DNA of 64,000 nucleotides from Photobacterium sp. GJ3 (GCF_018199995.1 NZ_CP073578.1:806001-870000), one strand, 5' to 3'. Counted from the first letter of the stretch, positions 1 through 9,933 are shown. A program made the numbers and translations. The notes: generated by a model not told the origin, from the letters alone.

Positions 1-1077
1 AGAGAGATCCGCACGCATTTAGATGATTATGTCATCGGTCAGGATCACGCGAAAAAAGTTCTGGCTGTAGCTGTCTACAACCATTACAAGCGTCTGCGCA
101 ATGGGGATACCACCAGTGATGGTGTTGAACTGGGCAAAAGTAACATCCTGCTGATCGGCCCGACAGGGAGTGGTAAAACGTTGCTGGCTGAAACGCTGGC
201 GCGGATGCTGGATGTGCCATTTACGATGGCAGATGCAACCACATTGACCGAAGCGGGTTATGTTGGTGAAGATGTCGAGAACATTATCCAGAAGCTGCTG
301 CAAAAATGTGATTATGATGTTGCGAAAGCAGAGCGCGGTATTGTTTACATCGATGAGATCGACAAGATTTCCCGCAAATCCGACAACCCTTCAATTACCC
401 GTGATGTCTCCGGTGAGGGTGTTCAGCAGGCATTGCTGAAGCTGATCGAAGGGACTGTTGCATCGGTACCGCCTCAGGGTGGACGTAAACATCCTCAGCA
501 GGAATTCCTGCAGGTCGATACGTCGAAAATCCTGTTTATCTGCGGTGGTGCTTTTGCGGGTCTGGATAAAGTGGTTGAGCAGCGTGTTGCAACCAGCTCA
601 GGCATTGGCTTCGGTGCGGAAGTCCGCTCGAAAGACAAACGCAGTACACTCAGTGATCTGTTCGAGAAAGTTGAGCCGGAAGATCTGGTGAAATATGGCC
701 TGATCCCTGAATTCATCGGTCGTCTGCCTGTGACCGCAATTCTGAGTGAGCTGGATGAAGCTGCGCTGGTTCAAATTCTGCGTGAGCCGAAGAATGCGCT
801 GACCAAGCAGTATGCAGCTTTGCTGGAACTGGAAAATGTTGAACTGGAATTCCGTGACGACGCACTGCAGGCGATTGCCCGCAAAGCGATGGAACGTAAA
901 ACTGGTGCGCGGGGTCTGCGCTCGATTGTTGAAGCGGTACTGTTGGATACCATGTACGAACTGCCATCGGCTGAAGGTGTGAGTAAAGTGGTGATCGATG
1001 AATCAGTGATCAAAGGTGAATCTGAGCCTTTGCTGATTTACGAGAACACTGAAAGCCAAGCCGCTGGCGGCGAGTAA
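1..1077 (+). CDS. clpX: ATP-dependent Clp protease ATP-binding subunit ClpX (5' truncated by window)
   Basis: ClpX is the AAA+ unfoldase that recognises tagged or specific proteins in the cytoplasm and feeds them to ClpP. The frame is open from base 1, so the start and the N-terminal zinc-binding domain lie outside the window. Visible are Walker A (GPTGSGKT, bases 157-180), Walker B (IVYIDEID, 340-363), the ClpP-docking IGF loop (within GIGFGAEV, from about 601) and the sensor-2 stretch GARGLRS (from about 904). The stop is TAA at 1075-1077, followed by a terminator. The lon gene follows, the usual gammaproteobacterial order (clpP-clpX-lon). Assignment is secure from near-identity to the E. 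coli family sequence. Confidence 0.98.
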   Translation, partial: REIRTHLDDYVIGQDHAKKVLAVAVYNHYKRLRNGDTTSDGVELGKSNILLIGPTGSGKTLLAETLARMLDVPFTMADATTLTEAGYVGEDVENIIQKLLQKCDYDVAKAERGIVYIDEIDKISRKSDNPSITRDVSGEGVQQALLKLIEGTVASVPPQGGRKHPQQEFLQVDTSKILFICGGAFAGLDKVVEQRVATSSGIGFGAEVRSKDKRSTLSDLFEKVEPEDLVKYGLIPEFIGRLPVTAILSELDEAALVQILREPKNALTKQYAALLELENVELEFRDDALQAIARKAMERKTGARGLRSIVEAVLLDTMYELPSAEGVSKVVIDESVIKGESEPLLIYENTESQAAGGE

Positions 1078-1107
1078 GCGGTTGCTAAATGTACAGTTTG
1101 AATAAAT

Positions 1108-1131
1108 AAAGGAGGCTTTGGCCTCCTTTTT
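1108..1131 (+). terminator. Rho-independent terminator after clpX
   Basis: GGAGGC and GCCTCC form a 6-bp stem around a TTTG loop (1111-1126), followed by five T. It lies 30 bases past the clpX stop and upstream of the lon heat-shock promoter, so it separates the two transcription units. Confidence 0.85.
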
Positions 1132-1152
1132 GATTTTCTGGCAAATCGGCCG

Positions 1153-1180
1153 TTGAATCTTTGTATTCTGCCCCCATATA
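1153..1180 (+). promoter_or_regulatory. Sigma-32 (heat-shock) promoter of lon
   Basis: TTGAA (1153-1157) is followed after about 14 bases by CCCCATATA (1172-1180). This matches the RpoH consensus (CTTGAA, 13-14 bases, CCCCATnT) and closely resembles the E. coli lon promoter as I remember it. It sits about 35 bases upstream of the lon ATG, so lon should be heat-shock induced. Confidence 0.85.
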
Positions 1181-1215
1181 CTCATGAAAAGAGACTGAAC
1201 GGAAGAGAGAACAAT

Positions 1216-3588
1216 ATGAACCTGGAGCGTTCGGAACGCCTTGCCATTCCCGTTCTGCCACTGCGTGACGTGGTGGTCTACCCTCATATGGTTATTCCAT
1301 TGTTTGTAGGCCGGGATAAATCTATTCGTTGCCTTGAAACCGCAATGGATAACGATAAACAAATTTTGTTAGTGGCCCAGAAAGAAGCGGCGACTGACGA
1401 ACCCACCGTTGACGATCTCTATGATGTCGGCACCGTTGCCACGATTCTGCAATTGCTGAAACTACCGGACGGTACAGTCAAAGTTCTGGTTGAGGGGCAG
1501 CAGCGTGCCAGCATTCACAAGCTGACGGATGATGATTTCTTCAGTGCTGAAGCTGAGTTTCTGGTCACGCCAGAAATGGATGAGCGTGAGCAGGAAGTAC
1601 TCGTTCGTACCGCAATCAGCCAGTTCGAAGGCTTTATCAAGCTGAATAAAAAGATTCCGCCAGAGGTGTTGACCTCCTTAAACGGAATTGATGAAGCTGC
1701 GCGTTTGGCTGACACCATTGCAGCGCATATGCCGCTGAAGTTGGGTGACAAACAAAAAGTGCTGGAAATTGTGGATATCACGGAGCGTCTTGAGTTCCTG
1801 ATGGCTATGATGGAATCTGAGATTGACCTGCTGCAGGTGGAAAAACGCATCCGCGGCCGCGTGAAGAAACAGATGGAGAAAAGCCAGCGCGAGTATTACC
1901 TCAACGAGCAGATGAAAGCCATTCAGAAAGAACTGGGTGAGCTGGATGATGCGCCGGATGAGTTCGAGTCGTTGAAGAAGAAAATCGACGAATCGAAAAT
2001 GCCTGCGGAAGCCCGTGAGAAAACAGAGCAGGAACTGCAAAAGCTGAAGATGATGTCGCCGATGTCAGCCGAAGCAACCGTGGTTCGTGGTTATATTGAC
2101 TGGATGCTGAGTGTGCCATGGCACAAGCGGACCAAAGTCAAAAAAGATCTGTCCAAAGCCGAAGAGATTCTGAACGCTGACCACTATGGTCTGGAGCGGG
2201 TTAAAGACCGCATTCTGGAATATTTAGCGGTACAAAGCCGAATCAACAAACTGAAAGGTCCAATCCTGTGTCTGGTGGGACCTCCGGGTGTCGGTAAAAC
2301 CTCGCTCGGTCAGTCGATTGCAGCAGCTACGGGTCGTAAGTATGTGCGGATGGCGCTGGGTGGCGTGCGTGATGAAGCGGAAATCCGTGGTCATCGCCGG
2401 ACCTATATCGGTTCCATGCCGGGCAAGCTGATCCAGAAAATGTCAAAAGTGGGCGTGAAAAACCCATTGTTCCTGCTGGATGAGATCGACAAGATGTCGT
2501 CCGACATGCGTGGCGACCCGGCGTCAGCACTGCTGGAAGTGCTGGACCCTGAGCAGAATAATGCATTCAACGATCATTATCTGGAAGTCGATTACGATCT
2601 GTCGGATGTGATGTTTGTGGCAACGTCGAACTCCATGAACATTCCAGGTCCGTTGCTGGACCGGATGGAAGTGATTCGTTTGTCGGGCTATACCGAAGAC
2701 GAGAAGCTGAATATCGCCAAGCGCCACCTGTTAGAAAAACAAGTGCAGCGCAATGGTCTGAAAAAAGGTGAAGTCGACATTGATGATTCAGCCATCATTG
2801 GCATCATCCGTTATTACACCCGTGAAGCCGGCGTTCGGAGCCTGGAGCGTGAAATCTCCAAGCTGTGTCGTAAAGCAGTGAAAGAGATTCTGCTCAACCC
2901 GGGTGTGAAGAAAGTCACCATCAATCAGGCGAACCTGAAGCAGTACCTGGGCGTTCAGCGTTTCGACTACGGTAAAGCTGAAGAGAGCAACCGGATTGGC
3001 CAGGTGACCGGATTGGCCTGGACTGAAGTGGGCGGCGATTTGCTGACGATTGAAACTGAGTCAATGCCAGGGAAGGGTAAACTGTCTTTCACCGGCTCTC
3101 TGGGCGATGTGATGCAGGAATCCATCCAGGCCGCGATGACGGTTGTTCGTACCCGTGCCGAGAAGCTGGGGATTAACAACGATTTCTATGAAAAGCGTGA
3201 CATTCATGTTCACGTCCCTGAAGGTGCAACACCGAAAGATGGCCCGAGTGCAGGTATCGCGATGTGTACCGCGCTGGTGTCCAGTCTGACAGGGAATCCG
3301 GTTCGCAGCGATGTGGCCATGACGGGGGAAATTACCCTGCGTGGTGAGGTTCTGCCGATTGGTGGCCTGAAAGAAAAATTACTGGCAGCGCATCGTGGTG
3401 GCATCAAAACGGTGCTGATCCCGAAAGAGAACGAACGCGATCTGGAAGAGATTCCAGACAACGTAATTGCCGATCTGGAAGTGCGCCCGGTTCGCTGGAT
3501 AGACGATGTGCTGCGTATTGCGCTGGAAAATAATCCGACCGGGATTGAGCTGGTCAACGCGCAAAACAGTGATATGCAGCAAAATTAG
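1216..3588 (+). CDS. lon: ATP-dependent protease La (Lon)
   Basis: Lon is a cytoplasmic AAA+ serine protease that degrades misfolded and short-lived regulatory proteins. The 790-residue product is close to E. coli Lon (784). The N-terminal substrate-binding domain covers about residues 1-310, Walker A is GPPGVGKT (355-362), and the protease dyad is Ser678 (DGPSAG) with Lys721 (GGLKEK). The start at 1216 is chosen because GGAAGAGAG lies just before it and the protein then begins MNLERSER as in relatives. A longer in-frame ATG at 1153 falls inside the sigma-32 promoter and cannot be the true start. The gene is monocistronic; hupB follows after 235 bases. Confidence 0.98.
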   Translation: MNLERSERLAIPVLPLRDVVVYPHMVIPLFVGRDKSIRCLETAMDNDKQILLVAQKEAATDEPTVDDLYDVGTVATILQLLKLPDGTVKVLVEGQQRASIHKLTDDDFFSAEAEFLVTPEMDEREQEVLVRTAISQFEGFIKLNKKIPPEVLTSLNGIDEAARLADTIAAHMPLKLGDKQKVLEIVDITERLEFLMAMMESEIDLLQVEKRIRGRVKKQMEKSQREYYLNEQMKAIQKELGELDDAPDEFESLKKKIDESKMPAEAREKTEQELQKLKMMSPMSAEATVVRGYIDWMLSVPWHKRTKVKKDLSKAEEILNADHYGLERVKDRILEYLAVQSRINKLKGPILCLVGPPGVGKTSLGQSIAAATGRKYVRMALGGVRDEAEIRGHRRTYIGSMPGKLIQKMSKVGVKNPLFLLDEIDKMSSDMRGDPASALLEVLDPEQNNAFNDHYLEVDYDLSDVMFVATSNSMNIPGPLLDRMEVIRLSGYTEDEKLNIAKRHLLEKQVQRNGLKKGEVDIDDSAIIGIIRYYTREAGVRSLEREISKLCRKAVKEILLNPGVKKVTINQANLKQYLGVQRFDYGKAEESNRIGQVTGLAWTEVGGDLLTIETESMPGKGKLSFTGSLGDVMQESIQAAMTVVRTRAEKLGINNDFYEKRDIHVHVPEGATPKDGPSAGIAMCTALVSSLTGNPVRSDVAMTGEITLRGEVLPIGGLKEKLLAAHRGGIKTVLIPKENERDLEEIPDNVIADLEVRPVRWIDDVLRIALENNPTGIELVNAQNSDMQQN

Positions 3589-3823
3589 CACATGAAAGAG
3601 GCTGACTGTGACCGAAATCGCTTGTCAGCCAATTTCTGTCTGGCTATAAGTGAGGTCTAATTTTCCGCAAGCTCAATAATAATAAGGCTTGCAGACTTGT
3701 TCAGTGTCGAAAAGGCCTGATAAATTAGACCTGATACAACTTTTTGATTGTCCTTTGCCGTCACAGCGTAAAGTTAGATTATGCTGTTGTCAGGAAGACA
3801 ATGTTCATAGAGGGGAAGAAATC

Positions 3824-4096
3824 GTGAACAAAACTCAGTTGGTTGATAAAATCGCCGAAGGTGCTGATATTTCTAAAGCATCTGCTGGCCGTGCGCTGGA
3901 CGCTTTCATCGAGGCTGTATCTGAGTCTCTGAAAGAAGGTGACCAGGTTGCACTGGTTGGTTTTGGTACTTTCTCTGTTCGTGAGCGTGCTGCCCGTACT
4001 GGCCGTAACCCACAAACAGGTGAAGAAATCCAAATCGCAGCGGCTCGAGTGCCAGGTTTCAAACCAGGTAAAGCGCTGAAAGATTCTGTCAACTAA
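3824..4096 (+). CDS. hupB: DNA-binding protein HU-beta
   Basis: HU is the small dimeric nucleoid protein that bends DNA with little sequence specificity. The 90-residue product has the HU fold throughout, with the conserved [18 protein letters not shown] arm region and the intercalating proline in RNP (61-63). The start is GTG at 3824, supported by GAGGGGAAG at 3810-3818 and by the family N-terminus MNKTQLVD. An in-frame ATG at 3689 would add 45 unrelated residues. The position between lon and ppiD is the same as in E. coli. It has its own terminator, so it is probably transcribed alone from the 235-base upstream region. Confidence 0.97.
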   Translation: MNKTQLVDKIAEGADISKASAGRALDAFIEAVSESLKEGDQVALVGFGTFSVRERAARTGRNPQTGEEIQIAAARVPGFKPGKALKDSVN

Positions 4097-4173
4097 GTCT
4101 GGCTTTGCCAGCAGTTGTAAGGAACAAAACCTTACGCTGAGTGTCATACTATGGCATTTTTGCGTAATATGAG

Positions 4174-4200
4174 AGCGCATCTTCATGATGCGCTTTTTTT
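4174..4200 (+). terminator. Rho-independent terminator after hupB
   Basis: AGCGCATC (4174-4181) pairs with GATGCGCT (4187-4194) around a TTCAT loop, followed by a run of T to 4200. It is a strong intrinsic terminator 77 bases past the hupB stop. Confidence 0.9.
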
Positions 4201-4287
4201 ACTTTGTATCAGGTAATGAATGTCGGTTCTGAAGGGCCGGATTCAGTAGTTATTGCCAGCTCGAACAACTAGGAGATACGGCACGTT

Positions 4288-6180
4288 ATGATGGAGCGGA
4301 TGCGCGAAGGCGTGAGCAGCATTTGGGTGAAGATTATTCTCGCCTTAATCATATTATCTTTTGTCTTGACCGGTGTCGGCGGTTATCTGGCAAGTTCTGA
4401 CCAGCCAGCTGCGGCAAAGATTGATGGCGAAGAAATCAGCCAGGCTCAGTTCGAGCAGGCTTATCAGAACGAACGTAACCGAATGCAGTCTCAGCTGGGT
4501 GACTACTTTACGACGCTGATGGGGGATCCGGGCTATGTGCAGCAGTTCCGTCGCAGTGTCCTGGATCGGCTGGTCAATGATGCCCTGATTGAGCAACGCG
4601 CGAATGCGCTGGGTTTACGTATCAGTGATGACCAAGTGAAGCAGGCGATTCGCGCAATGCCTGAATTCCAGCGCGACGGTCAGTTTGACAACGATGCTTA
4701 TAATGCAATTCTGCGTCGCTCTCGCTTTACCCCTGATCAGTTCGCAGAGTATATGCGCACCGATCTGCTGCGTCAGCAATTGCTGACGGCGATTCAGAGC
4801 AGTGATTTCGCGTTGACGAACGAAGTTGCACAACTCCAGCAGCTGGAGCAGCAGCAGCGTGAAGTTCGAAGCCTGACTCTGGATCTTGAGACGTTTAAAA
4901 AGCGTGCTGAGATCTCTGAAGAAGACAGCCTGGCGTACTACAAGGAGCATGCTGAGCAGTTTATGCGCCCTGAGCAGGTCAAAGTCTCTTATATCGAGTT
5001 GTCGGCTGACACCTTGAAGCAGACGATTGAGATCAGCGATGATGCGCTGGAAACTTATTATCACGAGAACCTGGCGAAGTACGCCACTCCAGAACAGCGT
5101 CGTGTACGCCACATCCTGATTCAGGGTGATGATGCGCAGGCGAAGGAAAAGGCAGATGCAATTCTGGCTGAGCTGAAAGGCGGTGCCGATTTTGCGACGC
5201 TGGCGCAAACCAAGTCGGAAGATACATTCAGTGCCAAGCAAGGTGGGGAGCTGGATTGGTTCGAGCGTGGTGTGATGGACGAGTCTTTTGAAGATGTAGC
5301 CTTCGCGCTGAAGAATAATGGCGATATCTCGGATGTTGTGAAGTCAACATTTGGTTATCACATTATTCAACTGGAAGATGTCAAAGCCCCTCATGCGAAA
5401 CCGCTGGCAGACATTCGTGATGAACTCTTGGCCGATTTGCGTGATCAAAATACAGCTGAAGCATTCTACAATCTGGAAACAAAGCTGGCTGAATTTGCTT
5501 TTGAAGAGCCTGAATCTTTGGATGCTGCCGCCAAGGCTGTCAATGGCAAGGTACAGACAACAGATTTCTTCTCACTGGAGGAGGCTGAAGGTGTGCTGGC
5601 ATCACCTGCTGTTCTTCAGGCGTTGAACTCGCCGGAAGTTCGTGAAGATGCTCTGAACTCAGATGTGATTGAGCTCGGTGCGGAACATGTGATTGTGGTG
5701 CGGGTGGATGATTACCGTCCGGAAGAATTATTGGCATTTGAAGATGTGTCGGATCAGGTTCATGAGATTCTGGCTGCAGAGCGTGGCGAAGCCGCCGCAG
5801 AAAAGCTGGCTGATGACATGCTGGTTGCATTGCGTAAAGGCGACAATACGCTGCTGGAAAACAATGATCTGAGCTTCTCTGAGCCGGAAACACTGAGCCG
5901 CCGCGGGAATGATCCCGTCCTGGTCGAGAAAGCATTTTCAATGCCGAAACCAGACGCCAGTCAAACCGTGTTTGATATGACGCATGATCAGCAAGGCAAT
6001 GTTGTCATTATTGCGCTTGATAAAGTAACAGAGCCTGAGCTGGATGCGGTGAAGGCAAACGATCCGCTGGCTGACCAACTGGCGCAAATGAACGCACAAC
6101 AGGATGTCATGGCATTGCTGGATGTGCTGCGTGCAGATGCGAAAGTCACCTATTCGGTTCTGGACGGAACAGCACAGTAA
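4288..6180 (+). CDS. ppiD: Periplasmic folding chaperone PpiD
   Basis: PpiD is an inner-membrane-anchored periplasmic chaperone near the Sec translocon that helps newly exported proteins. The 630-residue product starts with a short cytoplasmic tail and one membrane segment (about residues 12-34). A SurA-like N-domain follows, then a parvulin-type PPIase domain at about 265-365 (RRVRHILIQ to GYHIIQLED), then C-terminal SurA-like sequence. Length and order match E. coli PpiD (623). AGGAGA (4271-4276) precedes the start; two adjacent ATG codons (4288, 4291) make the exact start ambiguous by one residue. In E. coli PpiD the parvulin domain lacks clear isomerase activity; the same may hold here. 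Confidence 0.96.
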   Translation: MMERMREGVSSIWVKIILALIILSFVLTGVGGYLASSDQPAAAKIDGEEISQAQFEQAYQNERNRMQSQLGDYFTTLMGDPGYVQQFRRSVLDRLVNDALIEQRANALGLRISDDQVKQAIRAMPEFQRDGQFDNDAYNAILRRSRFTPDQFAEYMRTDLLRQQLLTAIQSSDFALTNEVAQLQQLEQQQREVRSLTLDLETFKKRAEISEEDSLAYYKEHAEQFMRPEQVKVSYIELSADTLKQTIEISDDALETYYHENLAKYATPEQRRVRHILIQGDDAQAKEKADAILAELKGGADFATLAQTKSEDTFSAKQGGELDWFERGVMDESFEDVAFALKNNGDISDVVKSTFGYHIIQLEDVKAPHAKPLADIRDELLADLRDQNTAEAFYNLETKLAEFAFEEPESLDAAAKAVNGKVQTTDFFSLEEAEGVLASPAVLQALNSPEVREDALNSDVIELGAEHVIVVRVDDYRPEELLAFEDVSDQVHEILAAERGEAAAEKLADDMLVALRKGDNTLLENNDLSFSEPETLSRRGNDPVLVEKAFSMPKPDASQTVFDMTHDQQGNVVIIALDKVTEPELDAVKANDPLADQLAQMNAQQDVMALLDVLRADAKVTYSVLDGTAQ

Positions 6181-6201
6181 ATGTAATTAATAAATCAGTT
6201 A

Positions 6202-6232
6202 ACGGGCCGCCTTGTGCGGCCCGTCGTTTTTT
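6202..6232 (+). terminator. Rho-independent terminator after ppiD
   Basis: ACGGGCCGC (6202-6210) pairs with GCGGCCCGT (6216-6224) across a CTTGT loop, followed by CGTTTTTT. The 9-bp GC-rich stem lies 21 bases past the ppiD stop. Confidence 0.92.
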
Positions 6233-6314
6233 CTGCGGAAGGAATTCTGACGGCATTTTAATGCTTTTCAATTTCATTATTCTTCTTGCCACTGTTAACA
6301 AGGAAGGAGAAAAA

Positions 6315-6599
6315 ATGAAAAGTTCGATTGCTTTACTGATGCTGGCAGCGAGTGTGGTCGTGCCGGGTATCGCCGATGCGACCACAGAGCATGAAGGCAT
6401 TGAAATCGTTGTCAATATCAATACAGCCAATGTTGAAGAGCTGGATAAATTGTTACTGGGTGTCGGGCCAGATAAAGCTCAGAGCATTGTGGCTTTTCGT
6501 GAGGCACACGGGAAATTTTCGACCATTGAAGATTTGAGTAAAGTGAAGGGCATTGGCGCTTCCACGGTCGAAAAAAACAGAGCCAGAATCCAGCTCTAA
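6315..6599 (+). CDS. comEA: ComEA family helix-hairpin-helix DNA-uptake protein
   Basis: This 94-residue protein has a signal peptide (cleavage likely near residue 20-22, after GIADA) and a helix-hairpin-helix pair: LGVGPDKAQSIV (about 48-59) and VKGIGASTVEKN (77-88). In Vibrio, ComEA binds incoming double-stranded DNA in the periplasm and acts as a ratchet during natural transformation. The location after ppiD is the same as I recall for V. cholerae comEA. The start at 6315 is preceded by a very strong AGGAAGGAGA (6301-6310). In Vibrio the gene is induced by TfoX/CRP; I did not identify a CRP site here. Confidence 0.9.
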   Translation: MKSSIALLMLAASVVVPGIADATTEHEGIEIVVNINTANVEELDKLLLGVGPDKAQSIVAFREAHGKFSTIEDLSKVKGIGASTVEKNRARIQL

Positions 6600-6627
6600 A
6601 GGCGAAAGCCAACACACTATCTTGTCA

Positions 6628-6649
6628 GGGGCGCATGAGCGCCCCTTTC
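6628..6649 (+). terminator. Terminator-like hairpin after comEA
   Basis: GGGGCGC (6628-6634) and GCGCCCC (6639-6645) form a stem with an ATGA loop, followed by TTT. The T tract is short, but the hairpin lies 28 bases past comEA and just before the end of the convergent rhombosortase gene. Confidence 0.7.
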
Positions 6650-6653
6650 AACA

Positions 6654-7235
6654 TCATGCCCGGCGATTCGAGACGCCCAGCGCCGTGGTCACTTTGGTGA
6701 TGGCCAGCAGCGCACCGCCCAGCGCACCAGCCAGATGGGCTTCCACTGCAACGTGAGCTTCAATCAGCGCCGCTGTCTCTGCAGATCCCCCAACAGACAC
6801 ATCCCAGGCCACTTTGAGTACACCGGCGGCCAGCAGGAGTTTCCCGCCTTTGCGGTGCAGTCGGATATCCTGACAGGCCCCCCAGATAAAGAGGCCATGC
6901 AACACACCGGACAAGCCCGCGTAAATATTCATTTGCGTCAGAAATAAAGCCAGTCCGACCATGAGGCTTAGCAAGAAGAGCAGAAGACTCAATCGGAAGG
7001 CGCTGAGATCAAACCGGAACAAATAACAGAGAATGATGAGTCCGGACAGATTCATCGCGAGATGCGGCCAATTGGTGTGCGTCAGATTTCCTGTTAGGAT
7101 CCGCCACCATTGTCCGGTAAGAATCGCTTGCCGATCCCAAACCATCAGGTCATGAATTGGGGCAAATTGTGCGACAATGCCAAGCAGGCAGACAACCAGC
7201 AAAGATAGAAACAATGATCGTGAAAACAAGGGCAC
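6654..7235 (-). CDS. rrtA: Rhombosortase (rhomboid family intramembrane serine protease)
   Basis: The 193-residue protein has about five to six membrane segments and the rhomboid catalytic pair: Ser109 in GLSGVLHG and His167 in EAHLAGALGG, plus the HLAMN element (58-62). Its small size and motifs fit rhombosortases, which cut GlyGly-CTERM tails from secreted proteins so that they can be lipid-attached or released. The start is GTG at 7235. No GlyGly-CTERM substrate is visible in this window. It is divergent from the DTW gene, with only four bases between start codons. The alternative is a generic small rhomboid; the neighbourhood (DTW, dGTPase-like, yfbR, alaA) is the Vibrio rrtA neighbourhood as I remember it. 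Confidence 0.82.
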   Translation of the reverse strand: MPLFSRSLFLSLLVVCLLGIVAQFAPIHDLMVWDRQAILTGQWWRILTGNLTHTNWPHLAMNLSGLIILCYLFRFDLSAFRLSLLLFLLSLMVGLALFLTQMNIYAGLSGVLHGLFIWGACQDIRLHRKGGKLLLAAGVLKVAWDVSVGGSAETAALIEAHVAVEAHLAGALGGALLAITKVTTALGVSNRRA

Positions 7236-7239
7236 CTCA

Positions 7240-7869
7240 ATGAGCCGCTATTGTGAGCGTTGCGGCAAAGCCGTGAAAGCCTGTATCTGCCAATGGGTCG
7301 AGCAGGTTGATGCTAAAACTGAACTTTGGATATTGCAACATCCGACGGAGGTGAAGCAACCCTTGGGCACGGCCCGGATCCTGACACTTGCTTTACCCAA
7401 TGCCCGGTTGTGGGTGGGAGAAGACTTCAGACATCATGAAACGCTGAACGCTTTGCTGTCGGATCCGAAGCGCCGGGTGGTGGTGCTCTACCCGGGTGAG
7501 CAGGCAACGCCACTCAGTCAGTCCGCTTCAGAGCAGCGCAGCCATCCAATCACAACCCTGATTCTGCTCGATGGCACCTGGAAAAAAGCCTATAAAATGT
7601 GGCAGTTGTCTGACAACTTGCATGCTTTGCCTTGTGTCCGGCTGGAAGATACAGACCCAGGGAACTACAGAATCCGAAAATCCCCCAGAGCCACGGGCCT
7701 ATCCACCGTCGAGGCTGCTTATCATGCGCTGACTCAGCTGGAAGGCGAGCAGACTGATTTTCAGCCGTTGCTTGTGCCTTTCAACCGAATGATCGATTTT
7801 CAGATCAACCAGATGCCGCCCGGTGTTTATGAGCGGCATTATGGTCGGCAATCAAAGCCTGAAACCTGA
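7240..7869 (+). CDS. DTW domain-containing protein (probable tRNA-uridine aminocarboxypropyltransferase)
   Basis: DTW-domain proteins (TapT and relatives) transfer the aminocarboxypropyl group of SAM to uridine in tRNA, making acp3U. The 209-residue product has a likely zinc-binding start (CERC at 5-8, CIC at 15-17), the family signature DGTW (111-114) and a conserved RKSPRATGLSTVEA segment (146-159). ATG at 7240 is chosen because the protein then begins MSRYCERCGK like relatives; CAAGGG (7228-7232) is a modest ribosome site. An in-frame ATG at 7177 would run back through the rhombosortase gene. Which tRNA position it modifies cannot be told from sequence. Confidence 0.82.
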   Translation: MSRYCERCGKAVKACICQWVEQVDAKTELWILQHPTEVKQPLGTARILTLALPNARLWVGEDFRHHETLNALLSDPKRRVVVLYPGEQATPLSQSASEQRSHPITTLILLDGTWKKAYKMWQLSDNLHALPCVRLEDTDPGNYRIRKSPRATGLSTVEAAYHALTQLEGEQTDFQPLLVPFNRMIDFQINQMPPGVYERHYGRQSKPET

Positions 7870-7877
7870 ACACAGAT

Positions 7878-9245
7878 TCAGACGTTTGGCCCGAGGTGCC
7901 ACTCATGGGCCGGATGGAACAAGTTGCCGTACAAGCGCTGTGCAAAGCCATCGGTCATCCCGGCAATGTAGTCGGCAATCACTCGCTGCTCATTTTCACC
8001 ATGACGAATCGCTGCCCGCCACCGGTCTCGTGTGCCGGCCGGGAGTAAGCGCTCCGGATCTGAGGCGAGGGCATCGAACATTTCCATGATGATTTGCTGC
8101 CCCTTGTACTCCAGAAGCTGAATGTCCGGTTTGTGAACCACATACTCACTGACAAATTGTTTCAGCACCGTCAGCACTTTTTCCATCGGCTCTGAAAGAT
8201 ATGCGTTCCACTTCAGTAAAGGTTCCTGAAAGCTGGGTTCTCCTTCAACCGTTGTCGGGGCGATCTCAATGGCCGTGATCAGTGCATTGACCAGAGCGCC
8301 GATCGCATCTTTCCGCTGGTGATGATCGGCAAACAGTTGGGCACTGAGCCAGTCGATGCGTTCGGTCAGCCACGGCTCGCCGCAGTCGGCAAGGTGATTT
8401 GCAGCAGCGTCTTCCCATTGCTTCTGGGTTACGATGCCCATCACGATAGCATCCTCAAGATCATGAACGCCGTATGCAATGTCGTCCGCCAGTTCCATGA
8501 TGGAGCAATCCAGCGACTTAAACCGCGTTTTCAGGTGCTGAGACGCTGTTTGACGCGTATCGCGCATGGTCGTGCGCAGCAGATGGCTGTCGGTGTCAGA
8601 AAGCGCAGCAAGCACCCAGGCAAAGGTCTCCTGATCATCCCGGTACAGCCCTTTGGCTGGGTGCCAGTCTTTGGCCCTTAAATGTCTGAACTGACTGATC
8701 TCCGGTGGCAGTTCCGTGGCCCGGGTATCGCTGAGAAAAGCCGGATATTTCAGCAAGCCAAGCAGCGTGCGACGCGACAGATTCATGCCGAAGTTTTCGG
8801 TGTACGGCTCAAGCAGGGTCACGATTCGGAACGTCTGGGCATTGCCTTCAAAGCCCCCGTGATCCCGCATCATGTAGTTCAGCGCGACTTCACCACCGTG
8901 ACCAAAGGGCGGGTGACCGATATCGTGTGCCAGACACAGGCTTTCCATCAGGCTGTTGGAAGGCAGTAAAGGACGAAACTCAGGTTGTTTGATCTTCAGT
9001 TGCGCCACAATTCCGGTGCCAATCTGCGACGCTTCGAGCGAATGGGTCAGACGGGTGCGATAAAAATCGTGGTGACCAGCACCATGGACCTGAGTTTTTG
9101 CCTGCAGGCGCCGAAATGCAGCGGAATGCAGGATTCTTGCCCGGTCCCGCTGATAAGGGGTGCGGTGATCCTGTCGCCGCTCTTTCTGTTCCTGGCTCTT
9201 TCGGGTTTGCCAGATTTTGGCGATGGGTTCAAACATGTCGGGCAT
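7878..9245 (-). CDS. Deoxyguanosinetriphosphate triphosphohydrolase-like protein (HD domain)
   Basis: Dgt-like enzymes remove triphosphate from dNTPs in the cytoplasm. The 455-residue protein has the metal-binding HD set: His68 (TRLTHSLE), His107-Asp108 ([15 protein letters not shown]) and a later Asp in [12 protein letters not shown]. Length fits the dGTPase-like type 2 family rather than E. coli Dgt (505). The start codon overlaps the stop of yfbR by one base (TGATG), so translation is probably coupled and the two nucleotide hydrolases are co-expressed. The gene ends eight bases from the convergent DTW gene. Nucleotide specificity is not established by sequence. Confidence 0.88.
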   Translation of the reverse strand: MPDMFEPIAKIWQTRKSQEQKERRQDHRTPYQRDRARILHSAAFRRLQAKTQVHGAGHHDFYRTRLTHSLEASQIGTGIVAQLKIKQPEFRPLLPSNSLMESLCLAHDIGHPPFGHGGEVALNYMMRDHGGFEGNAQTFRIVTLLEPYTENFGMNLSRRTLLGLLKYPAFLSDTRATELPPEISQFRHLRAKDWHPAKGLYRDDQETFAWVLAALSDTDSHLLRTTMRDTRQTASQHLKTRFKSLDCSIMELADDIAYGVHDLEDAIVMGIVTQKQWEDAAANHLADCGEPWLTERIDWLSAQLFADHHQRKDAIGALVNALITAIEIAPTTVEGEPSFQEPLLKWNAYLSEPMEKVLTVLKQFVSEYVVHKPDIQLLEYKGQQIIMEMFDALASDPERLLPAGTRDRWRAAIRHGENEQRVIADYIAGMTDGFAQRLYGNLFHPAHEWHLGPNV

Positions 9246-9829
9246 CAGCTGATTTCATCCAGAGTCAGGTTAAAGCTGGTGGCAAAAGTGGTTAGGAAAT
9301 AATCCATTTCCGGTGTTTTTCGCGCTTCGAGTGTTTCTTCTAATCGCTTTTTTGCCTGTGTAAATTCATGATTGCCAGCACTGAGCTCCTCTAGACATTT
9401 CAGATAAGCGCACAAGGTATCGGCTTGCTTGACGATCTGATAGTCCGATTGGTTAATCTGCTCACTCACCAGTAAAGGGGCATAGTCTTCCTGAAATTCC
9501 TCCGGCAGCATGGCAATCAACCGGTGTTCGGCGGCACGCTCGATCTTCTTGTATTCTTCGGCAATGGCTGGGTTGAAGTATTTGACGGGTGTCGGCATAT
9601 CGCCGGTCAGGACTTCGCTGGCATCATGAAACATCGCCAGCAGCGCAATCCGCTCCGGGTTCAATTGTCCGTTGAAGTGTCTGTTTTTGATTAAAGAGAG
9701 CGCATGGGCGACGAAAGCAACCTGAAGGCTGTGCTCCGAAACATTTTCACTGGCAACACAGCGCATCAGCGGCCAGCGCTGGATGAGCTTCATTCGTGCC
9801 AGATGTGCAAAAAAGTGGCTGGTTTTCAT
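9245..9829 (-). CDS. yfbR: 5'-deoxynucleotidase YfbR
   Basis: YfbR hydrolyses deoxynucleoside 5'-monophosphates to deoxynucleosides, part of dNTP salvage and dUMP supply. The 194-residue product carries the HD-domain residues His33 (SEHSLQVA) and His68-Asp69 (AMFHDASE), followed by [10 protein letters not shown], all typical of YfbR. It is transcribed toward the dGTPase-like gene and overlaps it by one base. Position beside alaA is the same as in E. coli. No separate terminator lies between it and the next gene. Confidence 0.93.
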   Translation of the reverse strand: MKTSHFFAHLARMKLIQRWPLMRCVASENVSEHSLQVAFVAHALSLIKNRHFNGQLNPERIALLAMFHDASEVLTGDMPTPVKYFNPAIAEEYKKIERAAEHRLIAMLPEEFQEDYAPLLVSEQINQSDYQIVKQADTLCAYLKCLEELSAGNHEFTQAKKRLEETLEARKTPEMDYFLTTFATSFNLTLDEIS

Positions 9830-9883
9830 AAGGCTTCCAATTCATCGGTATCTTTTTAAAGCTATCAGATTTTTAGCTGCCTA

Positions 9884-9914
9884 GAAAACAACAAAGCCCC
9901 GATTGTCGGGGCTT
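9884..9914 (-). terminator. Rho-independent terminator of alaA
   Basis: On the minus strand AAGCCCCGA and TCGGGGCTT (plus 9894-9902 and 9906-9914) form a 9-bp stem with a three-base loop, followed by TTGTTTTC. It lies 20 bases past the alaA stop, between alaA and yfbR. Confidence 0.85.
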
Positions 9915-9933
9915 GATGGAGAAGTCTGTGAGT

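Noticed and set aside
19..303. A 94-codon minus-strand ORF over the clpX 5' region
   Set aside because: It is antisense to conserved ClpX coding sequence and has no independent support.
1153..1215. An ATG at 1153 in frame with lon, giving a longer protein
   Set aside because: It lies in the heat-shock promoter itself, has no ribosome site, and the added residues are not part of Lon.
3689..3823. An ATG at 3689 in frame with hupB
   Set aside because: The 45 added residues are not part of HU; the GTG at 3824 has a good ribosome site and the family N-terminus.
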